64,000 bases of DNA from Burkholderia lata. Its GTDB lineage: Bacteria; Pseudomonadota; Gammaproteobacteria; Burkholderiales; Burkholderiaceae. The notes beneath the pieces were generated by a model. It made no database searches. It was not told where the DNA came from and saw nothing but the letters and a program-made list of their open reading frames with translations. Shown here in pieces: positions 8,798-17,791 of the stretch (position 1 is the stretch's first letter; each line of letters starts with the position of its first letter). A program made the translations under genes and the position numbers. Where the stretch lies: assembly GCF_902499335.1 (NCBI RefSeq), contig NZ_CABVQK010000003.1, positions 248,001 to 312,000 on the forward strand, given 5' to 3'.

Positions 8798-9112
8798 TTA
8801 CGCGTCTTTCAGCCAGGGCATTTCAACGGGCGACACGACCAGTTGCCGGAATTCGCGTTTCAGATCGAAGATGAACCCGACCAGGATCATGGAGTCGGCG
8901 TAAGGAATCGGAAAGACATTCGGATTTTCCGGAGTACGCAGGGGGCGCTCGGGGGTGTCCGCTGCCGCCGCGGCGTTCTCGCGAATGCTTTCCAGTTCGT
9001 CGGCCATGGCCGGACCGCTGATTTTCAACACACGGCTACGCAGCTCGCTCAACGGCTCGATGCGCGCAGCGTCTTCGTGGTATTCGGGCACTTCGTAAAC
9101 GAACCAGGACAT
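8798..9112 (-). CDS. Hypothetical protein, 104 residues
   Basis: The start is set by ATAGGAGA about five bases before ATG 9112. The product is acidic and soluble, has no signal peptide, and begins MSWFVYEVPEYHED. It contains a Pro-rich central segment (TPERPLRTPENPN) and ends with a hydrophobic patch and FRQLVVSPVEMPW. I do not recognise the family. It converges with the GMC gene and is separated from ftsH by an unassigned AT-richer stretch. Confidence 0.6.
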   Translation of the reverse strand: MSWFVYEVPEYHEDAARIEPLSELRSRVLKISGPAMADELESIRENAAAAADTPERPLRTPENPNVFPIPYADSMILVGFIFDLKREFRQLVVSPVEMPWLKDA

Positions 9113-9560
9113 TTTCGTCTCCTATGAGAAGGGGCGATATTCTAACGCTGCGCGAGGATCCAACGAAAAAGGTAGAAGCTCGGTTCTACGGAAGTTGAAG
9201 ATATGGGAGCTCTGAGCGCGTCGCGAGCGATATCTGACTGCGGCCGTGGCCGTGGCCGGCAAGCCTCCCAAAGGCAAATTATCTCGGTGCAGCCGGAAAT
9301 CGACGAGAGCGTTTGGCGCGAAGTAGAAATTTTAGCCCGACCCTATTTTGTCGATAATTTAGCTTATGTCAAATATCAAATTGCAACTAGCAGCGCGGCA
9401 GATTCCGGTGGCCATTATGACGCCCCTCTGCCAATTAACAGAGTCGGCGTCGTCTCTCGCTAATTTGGCGTCTTGAGTCAATGGCGGTGTTCGACGAATC
9501 AGCGCGTCATCATGGGCTCTCACCGAGCCGTGCGCGTCGCCCGTAGAACGACACGATGCG
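9113..9560. other. Gene-poor stretch with an AT-rich patch
   Basis: No confident gene. From about 9290 to 9475 the base composition is clearly AT-richer than anything nearby. A plus frame there reads as protein-like sequence (ESVWREVEILARPYFVDNLA) inside a possible ORF at 9203-9463. That ORF has no ribosome site and no recognisable family. It may be a relic of transferred DNA. Confidence 0.35.
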
Positions 9561-11453
9561 CTATACCGGAACACGCGCCGTCGCCTCCGCCCGCGTCGCC
9601 AGATCGGCATCGGCCGGCGGTGCGATCAGGGCCGCCAGCGTGTCGTGATCGATCGACTCCTGTTCCAGCAAACATCGTGCAATCCGCTCGAGCGCGTCAC
9701 GCTGCTTGCCGAGCGTCGACGCGACGCGCGCATGCGCATCGGCGAGCAGCGCGCGCACCTCGTCGTCGATCATCTGCGCCGTATGTTCGCTGCAACGCCC
9801 GTTACCCGGCATCCACAAGCCCGGCGGGCCGGCCTGTGGCGTGCCGTCGTCGAACGTCGACAGGCCGATCTTTTCGCTCATCCCGTACTGCATGATCATG
9901 TGGCGCACCATTGCGGTCGCACGCTCGAGATCGTTCTGCGCGCCCGTCGACACATCGCCGAACACGAGTTCTTCCGCGACGCGGCCACCGAGCAGCACGT
10001 CGAGTCGGTCGAGCAGCTCGCTCCTGCGCAGCACGTAGCGGTCCTCGGTCGGCACCTGCTGCGTATAGCCGAGCGTCGCGACGCCGCGCGGAATGATGGA
10101 TACCTTCTTCACGGGATCGCAGTGCGCGCGGCTTTGCGCCACGAGCGCATGCCCGGATTCGTGATACGCGATGATCCGCTTCTCCTGCTCGTTCATCACG
10201 CGGCTCTTGCGTTCGATGCCGGTCATCGCGCGGTCGATCGCCTCGTCGAAATCGGCCATGCCGATCGCCGGCTTGCCGAGTTCGGCCGCGTGCAGCGCGG
10301 CCTCGTTGACCACGTTCGCGAGATCCGCGCCGACGAAACCGGGCGTGCGCGACGCCAGTTCGGCGAGATCGACCTCCGGTGCAAGCTTCACGCGTTTCGT
10401 ATGCACGGCGAGGATCTGTTTTCGTCCGGTCAGGTCCGGCCGGTCGATCGCGATGTGACGGTCGAAGCGGCCCGGCCGCAGCAGCGCCGGGTCGAGGATC
10501 TCGGGCCGGTTGGTCGCGGCCATGATGATCACGCCGGAATTCGCCTGGAAGCCGTCCATCTCGACGAGCAGCTGGTTCAGCGTCTGCTCGCGCTCGTCGT
10601 TCCCCGACATCGCGCCGACGCCGCGTACCTTGCCGAGCGCATCGAGTTCGTCGATGAACACGATGCACGGCGCCTTCTGCTGCGCCTGTGCGAACAGATC
10701 GCGCACGCGCGCGGCGCCAACGCCGACGAACATCTCGACGAACGCCGAGCCGCTGATCGAAAAGAACGGCACAGCCGCCTCGCCGGCCACCGCGCGCGCC
10801 AGCAGCGTCTTGCCGGTTCCAGGCGATCCGACGATCAAGACTCCCTTCGGGATCTTGCCGCCGAGCCGCTGATAGCGTTCGGGTTCACGCAGGAACGCGA
10901 CGATCTGCTGCAGTTCGGCCTTCGCCTCGTCGATGCCTGCGATATCGTCGAACGTGATGCCCGTTTCCTGTTGCACGTAGACCCGGGCCTGACTCTTGCC
11001 CATGCCGCTCAGGTCCCGCACCCCGCCCGGCCTGCGCATCATGATGTTCCAGATCAACACGAAGGCGATCACGGGCAGTGCCCATGACACGAGCGTACCG
11101 ATCCAGCCGGCCTCCGGCATGCCGCGGTAGCGAATGCCGGAAGCCGTCAATGCGTCGACCAGATGGTCGTCGGTCACGCGATGGGTTGTGAAGCGCCATG
11201 GCGGTCCGGCTTTTTTCACCGCGACGGCATCCGCTGCCGGCAGCATCGCCCCGGCCTCCGGCATGCGCAACGCGCCGGAAACCGACGACTGGTCGATCTC
11301 CAGATCGTCGACGAGCTTCGCTTCGACGAGCCGGTGGAAATCGCTGTAGCCGATCGACGTCGTCGGCTGACGCGACATCAGCAGTTGGGCCGCGACCAGC
11401 GCGACGAAGCCGATCACGATCACCAGCCCGGGGTAGTCGATGGGGCGTTTCAT
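9561..11453 (-). CDS. ftsH: FtsH-family membrane AAA+ zinc metalloprotease
   Basis: 630 residues, close to the usual ~640. There are two N-terminal membrane segments (about 8-26 and 120-138) flanking a short periplasmic domain. The Walker A motif is GSPGTGKT (209-216) and Walker B is [11 protein letters not shown] (264-274). The second region of homology is [20 protein letters not shown]. The zinc-binding HESGH lies at 431-435. It degrades membrane and regulatory proteins in an ATP-dependent way. Its place beside a stress and low-oxygen cluster suggests an accessory FtsH paralogue, with the housekeeping copy elsewhere. The BON-protein gene lies 40 bp upstream on the same strand, so the two may be co-transcribed. 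Confidence 0.92.
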   Translation of the reverse strand: MKRPIDYPGLVIVIGFVALVAAQLLMSRQPTTSIGYSDFHRLVEAKLVDDLEIDQSSVSGALRMPEAGAMLPAADAVAVKKAGPPWRFTTHRVTDDHLVDALTASGIRYRGMPEAGWIGTLVSWALPVIAFVLIWNIMMRRPGGVRDLSGMGKSQARVYVQQETGITFDDIAGIDEAKAELQQIVAFLREPERYQRLGGKIPKGVLIVGSPGTGKTLLARAVAGEAAVPFFSISGSAFVEMFVGVGAARVRDLFAQAQQKAPCIVFIDELDALGKVRGVGAMSGNDEREQTLNQLLVEMDGFQANSGVIIMAATNRPEILDPALLRPGRFDRHIAIDRPDLTGRKQILAVHTKRVKLAPEVDLAELASRTPGFVGADLANVVNEAALHAAELGKPAIGMADFDEAIDRAMTGIERKSRVMNEQEKRIIAYHESGHALVAQSRAHCDPVKKVSIIPRGVATLGYTQQVPTEDRYVLRRSELLDRLDVLLGGRVAEELVFGDVSTGAQNDLERATAMVRHMIMQYGMSEKIGLSTFDDGTPQAGPPGLWMPGNGRCSEHTAQMIDDEVRALLADAHARVASTLGKQRDALERIARCLLEQESIDHDTLAALIAPPADADLATRAEATARVPV

Positions 11454-11492
11454 CGCATGGAGCCGGAGGATTAACGCGGAGAACCGCGCGGG

Positions 11493-12143
11493 TCAGGCGA
11501 CGGTCAACTGATCGACGACTTCCCGGACGCCCTTGACCGACCATGCCGCGCCGCACACGGCGCGACGCTCCGCCAGCGACGCGACCTTGCCCGTCAGCGT
11601 GACGGTGCCGTCGATCGCGTCGACCGAAATGGCCGCGGATTCGCGCCGCGCGCGTCGCGCAAGTGCTTCGGCGATCCGGGCGCCGACGTCGGGCACCGTA
11701 TGGTCGGCGCGCACCTGGATGCGATTCGCGACACCCACGACGCCGATCATCCGGCTCACCAGCCGCTCCGCCGCGTGGCGTTGATACGCATGATCCACTT
11801 CGCCGTCGAGCGTCACGCAGCCGTGATCGACCTCGACCTGGATCGCCAGATCGCGCAGCGCTTCCTGCCAGCCGAGCGCGAAGGTGATCGCGATGGCCAG
11901 TTCGCGATCCGCACAGGCGGCCTGGGACGACTTTTCAACGTCCAGTTCGAGCACCAGCGCGCGTGCGCCCTCGACATGCTGCGCGATCTTCTGCGCTTCG
12001 AGTTTCTGGGCCCAGCCGGCCACCGTGCCGCGCAACGTGACGATGCGGTCGCGCACCTCGACGTCGATCCGCCTCGCATCGATCGCCGGATTCCAGAAAA
12101 GCGCCTGCTCGACATCCTGCTTCAGCGCTGCATCGGATTTCAT
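11493..12143 (-). CDS. Triple BON-domain protein (phospholipid-binding type)
   Basis: 216 residues from ATG 12143, preceded by GGGAGA. Three consecutive BON repeats of about 70 residues are visible, each with a G-x-V-T-L-x-G core (VTLRGTVAGW, VTLDGEVDHA, VTLTGKVASL). There is no signal peptide, so a cytoplasmic or non-classical location is likely, unlike OsmY. BON domains are thought to bind phospholipid. It is a clear paralogue of the protein at 28408-29058 and begins MKSDAALKQDV versus MKSDKQLKQDV. An FNR box is centred about 97 bp upstream. Confidence 0.85.
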   Translation of the reverse strand: MKSDAALKQDVEQALFWNPAIDARRIDVEVRDRIVTLRGTVAGWAQKLEAQKIAQHVEGARALVLELDVEKSSQAACADRELAIAITFALGWQEALRDLAIQVEVDHGCVTLDGEVDHAYQRHAAERLVSRMIGVVGVANRIQVRADHTVPDVGARIAEALARRARRESAAISVDAIDGTVTLTGKVASLAERRAVCGAAWSVKGVREVVDQLTVA

Positions 12144-12233
12144 GTCGGTCTCCCGTCGGTCATGACGACAGCCAGTCTTGCCGTCGCACGCATGCCGTTC
12201 CCGATCAGCATCGCTCAGCGCGGTGCCGGCGGC

Positions 12234-12247
12234 TTGACGAGGATCAA
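12234..12247. promoter_or_regulatory. FNR/Anr-type box for the BON gene
   Basis: TTGACGAGGATCAA is centred about 97 bp upstream of the BON-gene ATG at 12143. Confidence 0.7.
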
Positions 12248-12301
12248 CCGGCGACGGGCTTGCGGAGGGCCGGCCGCCTTTGCGGCGGCCGGATTTGTCC
12301 A

Positions 12302-12315
12302 TTGATACAGATCAA
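12302..12315. promoter_or_regulatory. FNR box for the exporter operon
   Basis: TTGATACAGATCAA is a textbook FNR consensus. It is centred about 96 bp upstream of ATG 12404, and with the box at 12234 it separates two divergent transcription units. Confidence 0.8.
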
Positions 12316-12403
12316 CCGCGCCGGCGCCTGCGCCGCGATCATGACACCAGACCTTGCGCGAGCCTTGGCGACGTGGCCGGAGGCCGCTTCCCGGGAGACC
12401 GTC

Positions 12404-12595
12404 ATGATTCGAAAGCAATACCGGATCGTTCTTGCGACGCTCTGCGTGTTCATCACGCTCGCTTCGCTCGCCGGCGTGGTGCACGCGCTGCTGTTCGACG
12501 ACGGGCGGATCTTTCGCTATGCGATCGTCACGCTGATCTCGAGCATCCTCGCATTCGTCGCGCTGCTGAATCCCACCGTCCACGACCGGCCGTGA
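12404..12595 (+). CDS. Small two-span membrane protein
   Basis: 63 residues, starting eight bases after CGGGAGA. Two hydrophobic segments (about 8-28 and 38-56) are separated by a short acidic loop (FDDGR). The family is not recognised. It is the first gene of a probable operon with the tripartite exporter (12624-16993), under an FNR box at 12302, and could be an accessory subunit. Confidence 0.6.
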   Translation: MIRKQYRIVLATLCVFITLASLAGVVHALLFDDGRIFRYAIVTLISSILAFVALLNPTVHDRP

Positions 12596-12623
12596 CGCTT
12601 CCGGCCCCGCGGCATTCGACACC

Positions 12624-13760
12624 ATGAACGGCATCCTCCGGCTCGCCTTCAAGCTGCTCGTCAACGACAGCGCGAAATTCACCGCGCTGACCGTCGGTAT
12701 CACGTTTTCGGTGCTGCTGATGATCGAGATGACGTCGCTGTTCGCCGGCATCCTGAACAAGTCGTCGGCGGCCGTCATCAACATCGGCGCCAAGATGTGG
12801 GTGATGGACCCGGCCGTTCAGACGATCGCGAGCAGCATCGGCATGCCCGACTACGTGCTCGACGCGGTGCGCAGCATCGACGGCGTCAAGTATGCGGTGC
12901 CGCTCTACTCCGGCGCGGCGCTCGTCAAGCTGCGCTCCGGCGCTTACCAGGCGGTGACGGTGATCGGCCTCGACGACGCGAGCCTGCTGGGCCGCCCGAC
13001 GATGCTGAAGGGCCGGATCGAGGACATCTACGCGGAGAACGGCTTCATCGCGATCCAGGATCCGGAGTTTCCCAAGCTCGAGAATCCGTCGATCGGCACC
13101 GATTTCGAACTGAACGACCATCGCGGCGTGATCGTCGGCATCGCGAAGGTCACGGCGAGCGGGCTATTCGGCACACCGACGCTCTACACGACCTATGCGC
13201 GCGCAATCCAGTACATTCCGTCGCCGCGTTTCACGACGTCCTACATCCTCGTCGAGCCGAAATCGGATGCGGACATCGCACACATCAAGGCGGTCGTCCA
13301 CTCGCTCGGCTACCTCGCGTACACCCGCGACGAATTCATCGCGCAGATCGCCCGTTTCTACAAATACAAGACGGGCCTCGGCACCAACATCATGCTGATG
13401 ACGATCATCAGCTTCATCATCGGGCTGTCGATTTCGGGCCAGACCTTCTACGCGTTCATCCTCGAGAACCTGGACAAATTCGGCGCGCTGAAGGCAATCG
13501 GCGCGAAGAGCCGCGAACTCGTCGTGATGATCCTGTTCCAGGCGACCTTCACGGCGCTCACCGGCTACGGGATCGGGGTCGGCCTGTGCGTGCTGATGAT
13601 CAGCCTCGCGAAGCTGCAGATTCCCGACTATGCGGCGCTGGTCACATACGGCAACCTGGCGCTCGCGTTCGGCATGGTGGTCGTGATCGCGACGATCTCG
13701 AGCTACCTCGGCGTGCGGCGCGTGCTGCGCATCGAGCCGTTCGACATCTTCCGGGGCTGA
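12624..13760 (+). CDS. ABC exporter permease (FtsX/MacB/DevC type)
   Basis: 378 residues with the FtsX-like plan. There is an N-terminal membrane span (about 20-42), a periplasmic domain of roughly 200 residues, and three C-terminal spans (about 250-375). It ends RIEPFDIFRG, as FtsX-type permeases often do. It is directly followed by its ATPase, a membrane fusion protein and an outer-membrane factor, so it forms a MacAB-TolC-like export machine. The substrate is unknown. Export of a peptide, siderophore or lipid is possible from family knowledge. Confidence 0.85.
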   Translation: MNGILRLAFKLLVNDSAKFTALTVGITFSVLLMIEMTSLFAGILNKSSAAVINIGAKMWVMDPAVQTIASSIGMPDYVLDAVRSIDGVKYAVPLYSGAALVKLRSGAYQAVTVIGLDDASLLGRPTMLKGRIEDIYAENGFIAIQDPEFPKLENPSIGTDFELNDHRGVIVGIAKVTASGLFGTPTLYTTYARAIQYIPSPRFTTSYILVEPKSDADIAHIKAVVHSLGYLAYTRDEFIAQIARFYKYKTGLGTNIMLMTIISFIIGLSISGQTFYAFILENLDKFGALKAIGAKSRELVVMILFQATFTALTGYGIGVGLCVLMISLAKLQIPDYAALVTYGNLALAFGMVVVIATISSYLGVRRVLRIEPFDIFRG

Positions 13761-13762
13761 CG

Positions 13763-14461
13763 ATGACATGCATCGCGATCGACGCGCGCGGCGTCAGCAA
13801 GTGGTTCGGCGAAGGCGACGCGCGCACGCAGGCACTGCGCGAGGTGTCGATGCAGGCGCGCTTCGGCGAAATGCTGCTGATCGTCGGGCCGTCCGGCAGC
13901 GGCAAGACGACACTGCTCAGCGTGATCTCCGGAATCCTGCGGCCGGAAGGCGGTTCGGTGTCGATCGACGGCGTCGATCTGTGGGCGCAGCCGAACGACG
14001 CGATCGCCGATTTCCGGCTGAACCGGATCGGCTTCGTGTTCCAGGACTATCACCTGTTTCCGAAGCTCACGACCGCGGAGAACGTCGCGATCCCGCTGAT
14101 CCTGAAACGCCGGCCGTGGGATGAAGCCATCAAGGAAGCGCTCGGCTATCTCGACATCGTCGGGCTGAAAAATCGCGCGCAACTGCCGCCCGTCAAGCTG
14201 TCCGGCGGCGAACAGCAACGCGTCGCGATCGCGCGGGCGATCGTCAGCCAGCCCGACCTGCTGATTCTCGACGAGCCGACCGCATCGCTCGACGGCGACA
14301 CCGGGCGCATGATCATCGACTTCGTCAAGCACAAGGTGCTGAACGACACGCGCTGCATCGTGATCGTCACGCACGACGCCCGGATCTTCGAGTACGCGGA
14401 TCGCATCCTGCGGATGGAAGACGGCAAGCTGAACGGCATCGACCGCGGAGGCGCGCAATGA
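13763..14461 (+). CDS. ABC exporter ATP-binding protein (LolD/MacB type)
   Basis: 232 residues from ATG 13763, two bases after the permease stop. Walker A is GPSGSGKT, the Q-loop is FVFQDYHLFPKL, the signature is LSGGEQQRVAIARA and Walker B is LLILDEPTASLD, followed by the H-loop THD. The short ~230-residue length fits LolD/DevA/MacB-type ATPases that serve FtsX-like permeases. It powers the exporter encoded on both sides. Confidence 0.9.
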   Translation: MTCIAIDARGVSKWFGEGDARTQALREVSMQARFGEMLLIVGPSGSGKTTLLSVISGILRPEGGSVSIDGVDLWAQPNDAIADFRLNRIGFVFQDYHLFPKLTTAENVAIPLILKRRPWDEAIKEALGYLDIVGLKNRAQLPPVKLSGGEQQRVAIARAIVSQPDLLILDEPTASLDGDTGRMIIDFVKHKVLNDTRCIVIVTHDARIFEYADRILRMEDGKLNGIDRGGAQ

Positions 14462-15543
14462 AGCACAAGTTCGTGTTCGCGGCGGCCCTGCTCGGCTTTC
14501 TCGCGAGCATCGGCGCCGCCTGGCTGTACGGCCGCCAGGAACCGCCGCAGCCGCCGGTGTTCAACCCGGCCGCGAATCCGTATGTGCGCGGCGTCTACGC
14601 GAACGGCATCGTCGAAAGCGAGCAGCCTGCGGGCGCGAACGTGAACGTGTATCCGGACGTATCGGGCGCCGTGACACGCGTGATGGTGCATGACGGCGAC
14701 CCGGTGAAGGCTGGCGATCCGCTGCTGACGATCGACGACTCGGTGCAGCGCGCGACCGCCGCGCAGCTCGCCGCGCAGGCCGACGCGGCCGCCGCGCTGC
14801 TCGACGAACTGAGGGCGCAACCGCGCCGCGAAGTGCTCGACGTCGCCAGCGCCCAGACGACGGCCGCCCAGGCCAGCCTCAAGCTTGCGCAGGACCAGTA
14901 CGACAAACAGCGCCACGCCTATGACATCGATCCGAAAGCGGTCAGCCGCGACGCGCTCGACACCGCCGCGAACGGCGTGCGCGTCGCGACCGCGAACCTC
15001 GATGTCGTCACGCGTCAGTTTCGCCTGACGAAAGCCGGTGCGTGGCGCTACGACGTGCGCAACCAGGAAGCGCAGGTCGTCGCGCTGCGGCGCGCCGCGG
15101 ATGCGGCCGCCGCGCTGCTCGCGCGCTACACACTGCGTGCGCCGTCCGACGGCATGGTGCTCGCGATGAACGCGGCAGTGGGCGCCTACCTGACGTCGCA
15201 AGGGCTTTACGACACCTACGCGCAGGGCAATTCGCCCGTCATCGTTCTCGGTACGCCGGGCGACCGCCTGCAGGTGCGCTGCTATATCGACGAGATCCTG
15301 ATCCACCAGTTGCCCGACCTGCACGCGCTGAAGGCGCACATGTTCGTGCGCGGCACGTCGGTCGGGGCCGATCTCCAGTTCGTGCGGGTCCAGCCGTACG
15401 TGACGCCGAAGATCGAACTGTCCGACCAGCGCACCGAACGCGTCGACGTACGCGTGCTGCCGGTCATCTTCCGTATCGTGCCGAACAAGGATGTCCGGCT
15501 GTTCCCCGGGCAGATCGTCGATGTCTACGTGGCCGGCAAATAA
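14458..15543 (+). CDS. HlyD/MacA-type periplasmic membrane fusion protein
   Basis: 361 residues. The start overlaps the ATPase stop (ATGA), which indicates translational coupling. There is an N-terminal membrane anchor (about 5-22), then a biotinyl-lipoyl half-motif (VHDGDPVKAGDPLLTID), an alpha-helical hairpin (about 95-200) and the second half-motif (APSDGMVLAMN) near residue 225. It bridges the inner-membrane transporter to the outer-membrane factor encoded next. Confidence 0.88.
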   Translation: MKHKFVFAAALLGFLASIGAAWLYGRQEPPQPPVFNPAANPYVRGVYANGIVESEQPAGANVNVYPDVSGAVTRVMVHDGDPVKAGDPLLTIDDSVQRATAAQLAAQADAAAALLDELRAQPRREVLDVASAQTTAAQASLKLAQDQYDKQRHAYDIDPKAVSRDALDTAANGVRVATANLDVVTRQFRLTKAGAWRYDVRNQEAQVVALRRAADAAAALLARYTLRAPSDGMVLAMNAAVGAYLTSQGLYDTYAQGNSPVIVLGTPGDRLQVRCYIDEILIHQLPDLHALKAHMFVRGTSVGADLQFVRVQPYVTPKIELSDQRTERVDVRVLPVIFRIVPNKDVRLFPGQIVDVYVAGK

Positions 15544-16993
15544 ACGGGCGTGGCGCGCAACCGGCGCGCTCGCCGTCGCGGCGCTGCTGGCCGGATGCAC
15601 GGTCGGGCCCGACTTCGTGCGCCCGCCTGCCCCGCGCGTGTCGCGTTTCATGCCGCCCGACGACGCAGGCGCCGCGGCCGGCACTTGGGCCGGCGGCGGC
15701 CAGACGCAGGCGCTGTCGGCCGGCGAACCGCTCACGCGCGACTGGTGGATGCGCTTCGGCAGCCGCGCGATCGACTCGGCCGTGGACGACGCGCTGACCG
15801 GCAGCCCGACGCTCGCGGGCGCGCAAGCGACGCTGCAGCGCAGCGAGCACGCGCTGCGGGCCGGCGAAGGGATCTTTTTCCCGCAGGCGGACGCGCAGGC
15901 CGGCGCGGCGCGCCAGCGCTCCGCGCCGCTGCGCACCGGACAGACGCTGCCGCCGACGATCTTCAACCTGTTCACGCTGTCCGCGACGGTCAGCTACACC
16001 CTCGACCTGTGGGGCGGCGAGCGGCGCCAGGTCGAGGCGCTGGCGGCCGATGTCGATGCGCAACGCCAGGCGCTCGCCGGCGCGTACCTGATGCTGACGG
16101 CGAACGTGGTCAATACGATGATCGCGCGCGCCGCGTATCGCGACGAGGCTGCCGCGACGCGCGAAATGATCGGCCTGCTCGACGAGCAGATCCGCCTCAC
16201 ACGCGCGCAGGTGACGGCGGGCGCAACCGCCTATGTCGCGGTGCTGACGCTGGAATCGCAGCGGGCGTCGCTCGAGGCGACGCTGCCCGCGCTCGAACAG
16301 AAGCGCGGGCAGGCCGACGACCTGCTCGCCCTGCTGGCGGGCCGCTACCCTGCCGACGGGACGACCGCCGAGGTGTCGCTCGACGCGATCGCGCTACCCG
16401 CGAGCCTGCCGGACACGGCGCCGTCGTCGCTGGTGCGGCGCCGGCCGGACATCCTGCAGGCGGAAGCGCAGTTGCATGTCGCCAGCGCGCAGGTCGGCGT
16501 CGCGACGGCGGCGCTCTACCCGAACATCACGCTGTCCGCTTCGGGCGGATTCGACAGCATCGTCGCCGGCCAGTTGTTCGCGCCGGCCGGACGCGCATGG
16601 AGCGTCGGTGCGGGACTTACCGCGCCGCTGTTTCATGGCGGGACGTTGTGGAACCAGCGGCGCGCCGCACAGGACGCGTATCACGAAGCGGACGCCGCGT
16701 ATCGGCAGGTCGTGCTGTCGGCGTTTTCGCAAGTCGCCGACACCTTGCGTGCGCTGGCGAACGACGCGGCGGCGCTCGATGCGCAGGCGCGCGCGATGGC
16801 GGCGGCCCGCGACGCACTGACGCTCACGCAGGCCGGCTACGACGGCGGCATCACCGGCTACATTCCGCTGCTCGTCGCCGACACGCAATACCATCAGGCG
16901 CGCGTCGCGTGGCTGCAGGCCGTTGCCCAGCGGCTGCAGGATACGGTCGCGTTCTACGTCGCGCTCGGCGGCGGCTGGGGTGAAGCGGGCTGA
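15521..16993 (+). CDS. Outer-membrane efflux lipoprotein (NodT/OprM type)
   Basis: About 490 residues from ATG 15521, overlapping the end of the fusion-protein gene; ATG 15491 is possible but the signal peptide fits 15521. A lipobox LLAGC lies near residue 25 and is followed by TVGPDFVRP, the standard start of NodT-type factors. Two OEP repeats follow, with the LVRRRPDILQAEAQL motif near residue 310. It forms the trimeric outer-membrane duct of the tripartite exporter. Confidence 0.92.
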   Translation: MSTWPANKRAWRATGALAVAALLAGCTVGPDFVRPPAPRVSRFMPPDDAGAAAGTWAGGGQTQALSAGEPLTRDWWMRFGSRAIDSAVDDALTGSPTLAGAQATLQRSEHALRAGEGIFFPQADAQAGAARQRSAPLRTGQTLPPTIFNLFTLSATVSYTLDLWGGERRQVEALAADVDAQRQALAGAYLMLTANVVNTMIARAAYRDEAAATREMIGLLDEQIRLTRAQVTAGATAYVAVLTLESQRASLEATLPALEQKRGQADDLLALLAGRYPADGTTAEVSLDAIALPASLPDTAPSSLVRRRPDILQAEAQLHVASAQVGVATAALYPNITLSASGGFDSIVAGQLFAPAGRAWSVGAGLTAPLFHGGTLWNQRRAAQDAYHEADAAYRQVVLSAFSQVADTLRALANDAAALDAQARAMAAARDALTLTQAGYDGGITGYIPLLVADTQYHQARVAWLQAVAQRLQDTVAFYVALGGGWGEAG

Positions 16994-17010
16994 CGCGGCG
17001 AGGCGGCGGT

Positions 17011-17460
17011 TCAGCCCGCGGGCGCCGCGACGTCGGGACGGTGCCACGGCGGCAGTTCGGCCCAGCCGAGCGGCGCGTACACGGTGCCGCCGGCCGCCTC
17101 GATCCGCTCGACGAACGCACCGAGCGCGATCCCGCCCGGCACGACGAGCGTCGTGCCGTCGACGAAATCCTCGCTGCGCAGCCACGGCGCGGCCCCCTCG
17201 TTGATTTGCTCGACGCTGCAGGCATGCGCATGCAGCCCCGTCTCGGGCGTCAGCAGGCGCGGTGCGTCGAACGCGACCCGCAGCAGCTGAGCGCGCGAAT
17301 CGCTGTAAGGCGGTTTCGCAAAGTCCTGATACGGAACGTCCGCCCAGCCTTGACCGCATTGCTCGTCAAGCGGCAGACAGGTGAACCACGCCCACGGGCG
17401 GCGAACGAAGCACAGCCGGTAGCCGGCCCGCGCGCCGTCCAGATTCGCGATCAACGTCAT
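17011..17460 (-). CDS. Hypothetical protein, 149 residues
   Basis: Starts at ATG 17460 with an upstream GAGG. It is soluble and Trp-rich and begins MTLIANLDGARAGYRLCFVR. A central segment YQDFAKPPYSDSRAQLLRVAF is followed by HAHACSVEQINEG. The family is not recognised. It converges on the exporter operon and lies downstream of an FNR box centred 140 bp away, so low-oxygen expression is likely. Confidence 0.6.
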   Translation of the reverse strand: MTLIANLDGARAGYRLCFVRRPWAWFTCLPLDEQCGQGWADVPYQDFAKPPYSDSRAQLLRVAFDAPRLLTPETGLHAHACSVEQINEGAAPWLRSEDFVDGTTLVVPGGIALGAFVERIEAAGGTVYAPLGWAELPPWHRPDVAAPAG

Positions 17461-17593
17461 GATGGGCCTCGCCCTGAAAATCCTGTCATATCGGCACGCA
17501 CCTCGCCTCGCGCGCGACGCGCGCCCGGGTTGCCGGGACGCGGCGCCGCCGTCGCACATGCAATCACTATCGTACTGCCGCCGGGCCCATGCG

Positions 17594-17607
17594 TTGACCG
17601 GCATCAA
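17594..17607. promoter_or_regulatory. FNR/Anr-type box
   Basis: TTGACCGGCATCAA is centred 140 bp upstream of the minus gene at 17460. The surrounding gap (17461-17791) has no gene, only this and the weaker site at 17713. Confidence 0.65.
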
Positions 17608-17712
17608 CCCCGCGAAACGACGTGCCCCGTATGCCGCACGGCGGCCCGCCGCCATTCCTCCGTCGAATCGCCACCGTCGCGCTCACGCGCACGGACACGG
17701 ACACGGCAATCC

Positions 17713-17726
17713 CTGACTTCCGTCAA
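17713..17726. promoter_or_regulatory. Imperfect FNR/Anr-type box
   Basis: CTGACTTCCGTCAA has one mismatch. It is centred 72 bp upstream of the metallo-beta-lactamase-fold gene start, the usual spacing here. Confidence 0.5.
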
Positions 17727-17791
17727 CCCGGTGGCGCGCGCACGCGATGTAATCGGAACACCGAACTCCTCAACTTCCGGCGAGGCAACCC

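Noticed and set aside
12797..13762. Long N-terminal extension of the exporter ATPase frame
   Set aside because: It is Arg/His-rich shadow sequence inside the permease gene; the ATPase starts at ATG 13763.
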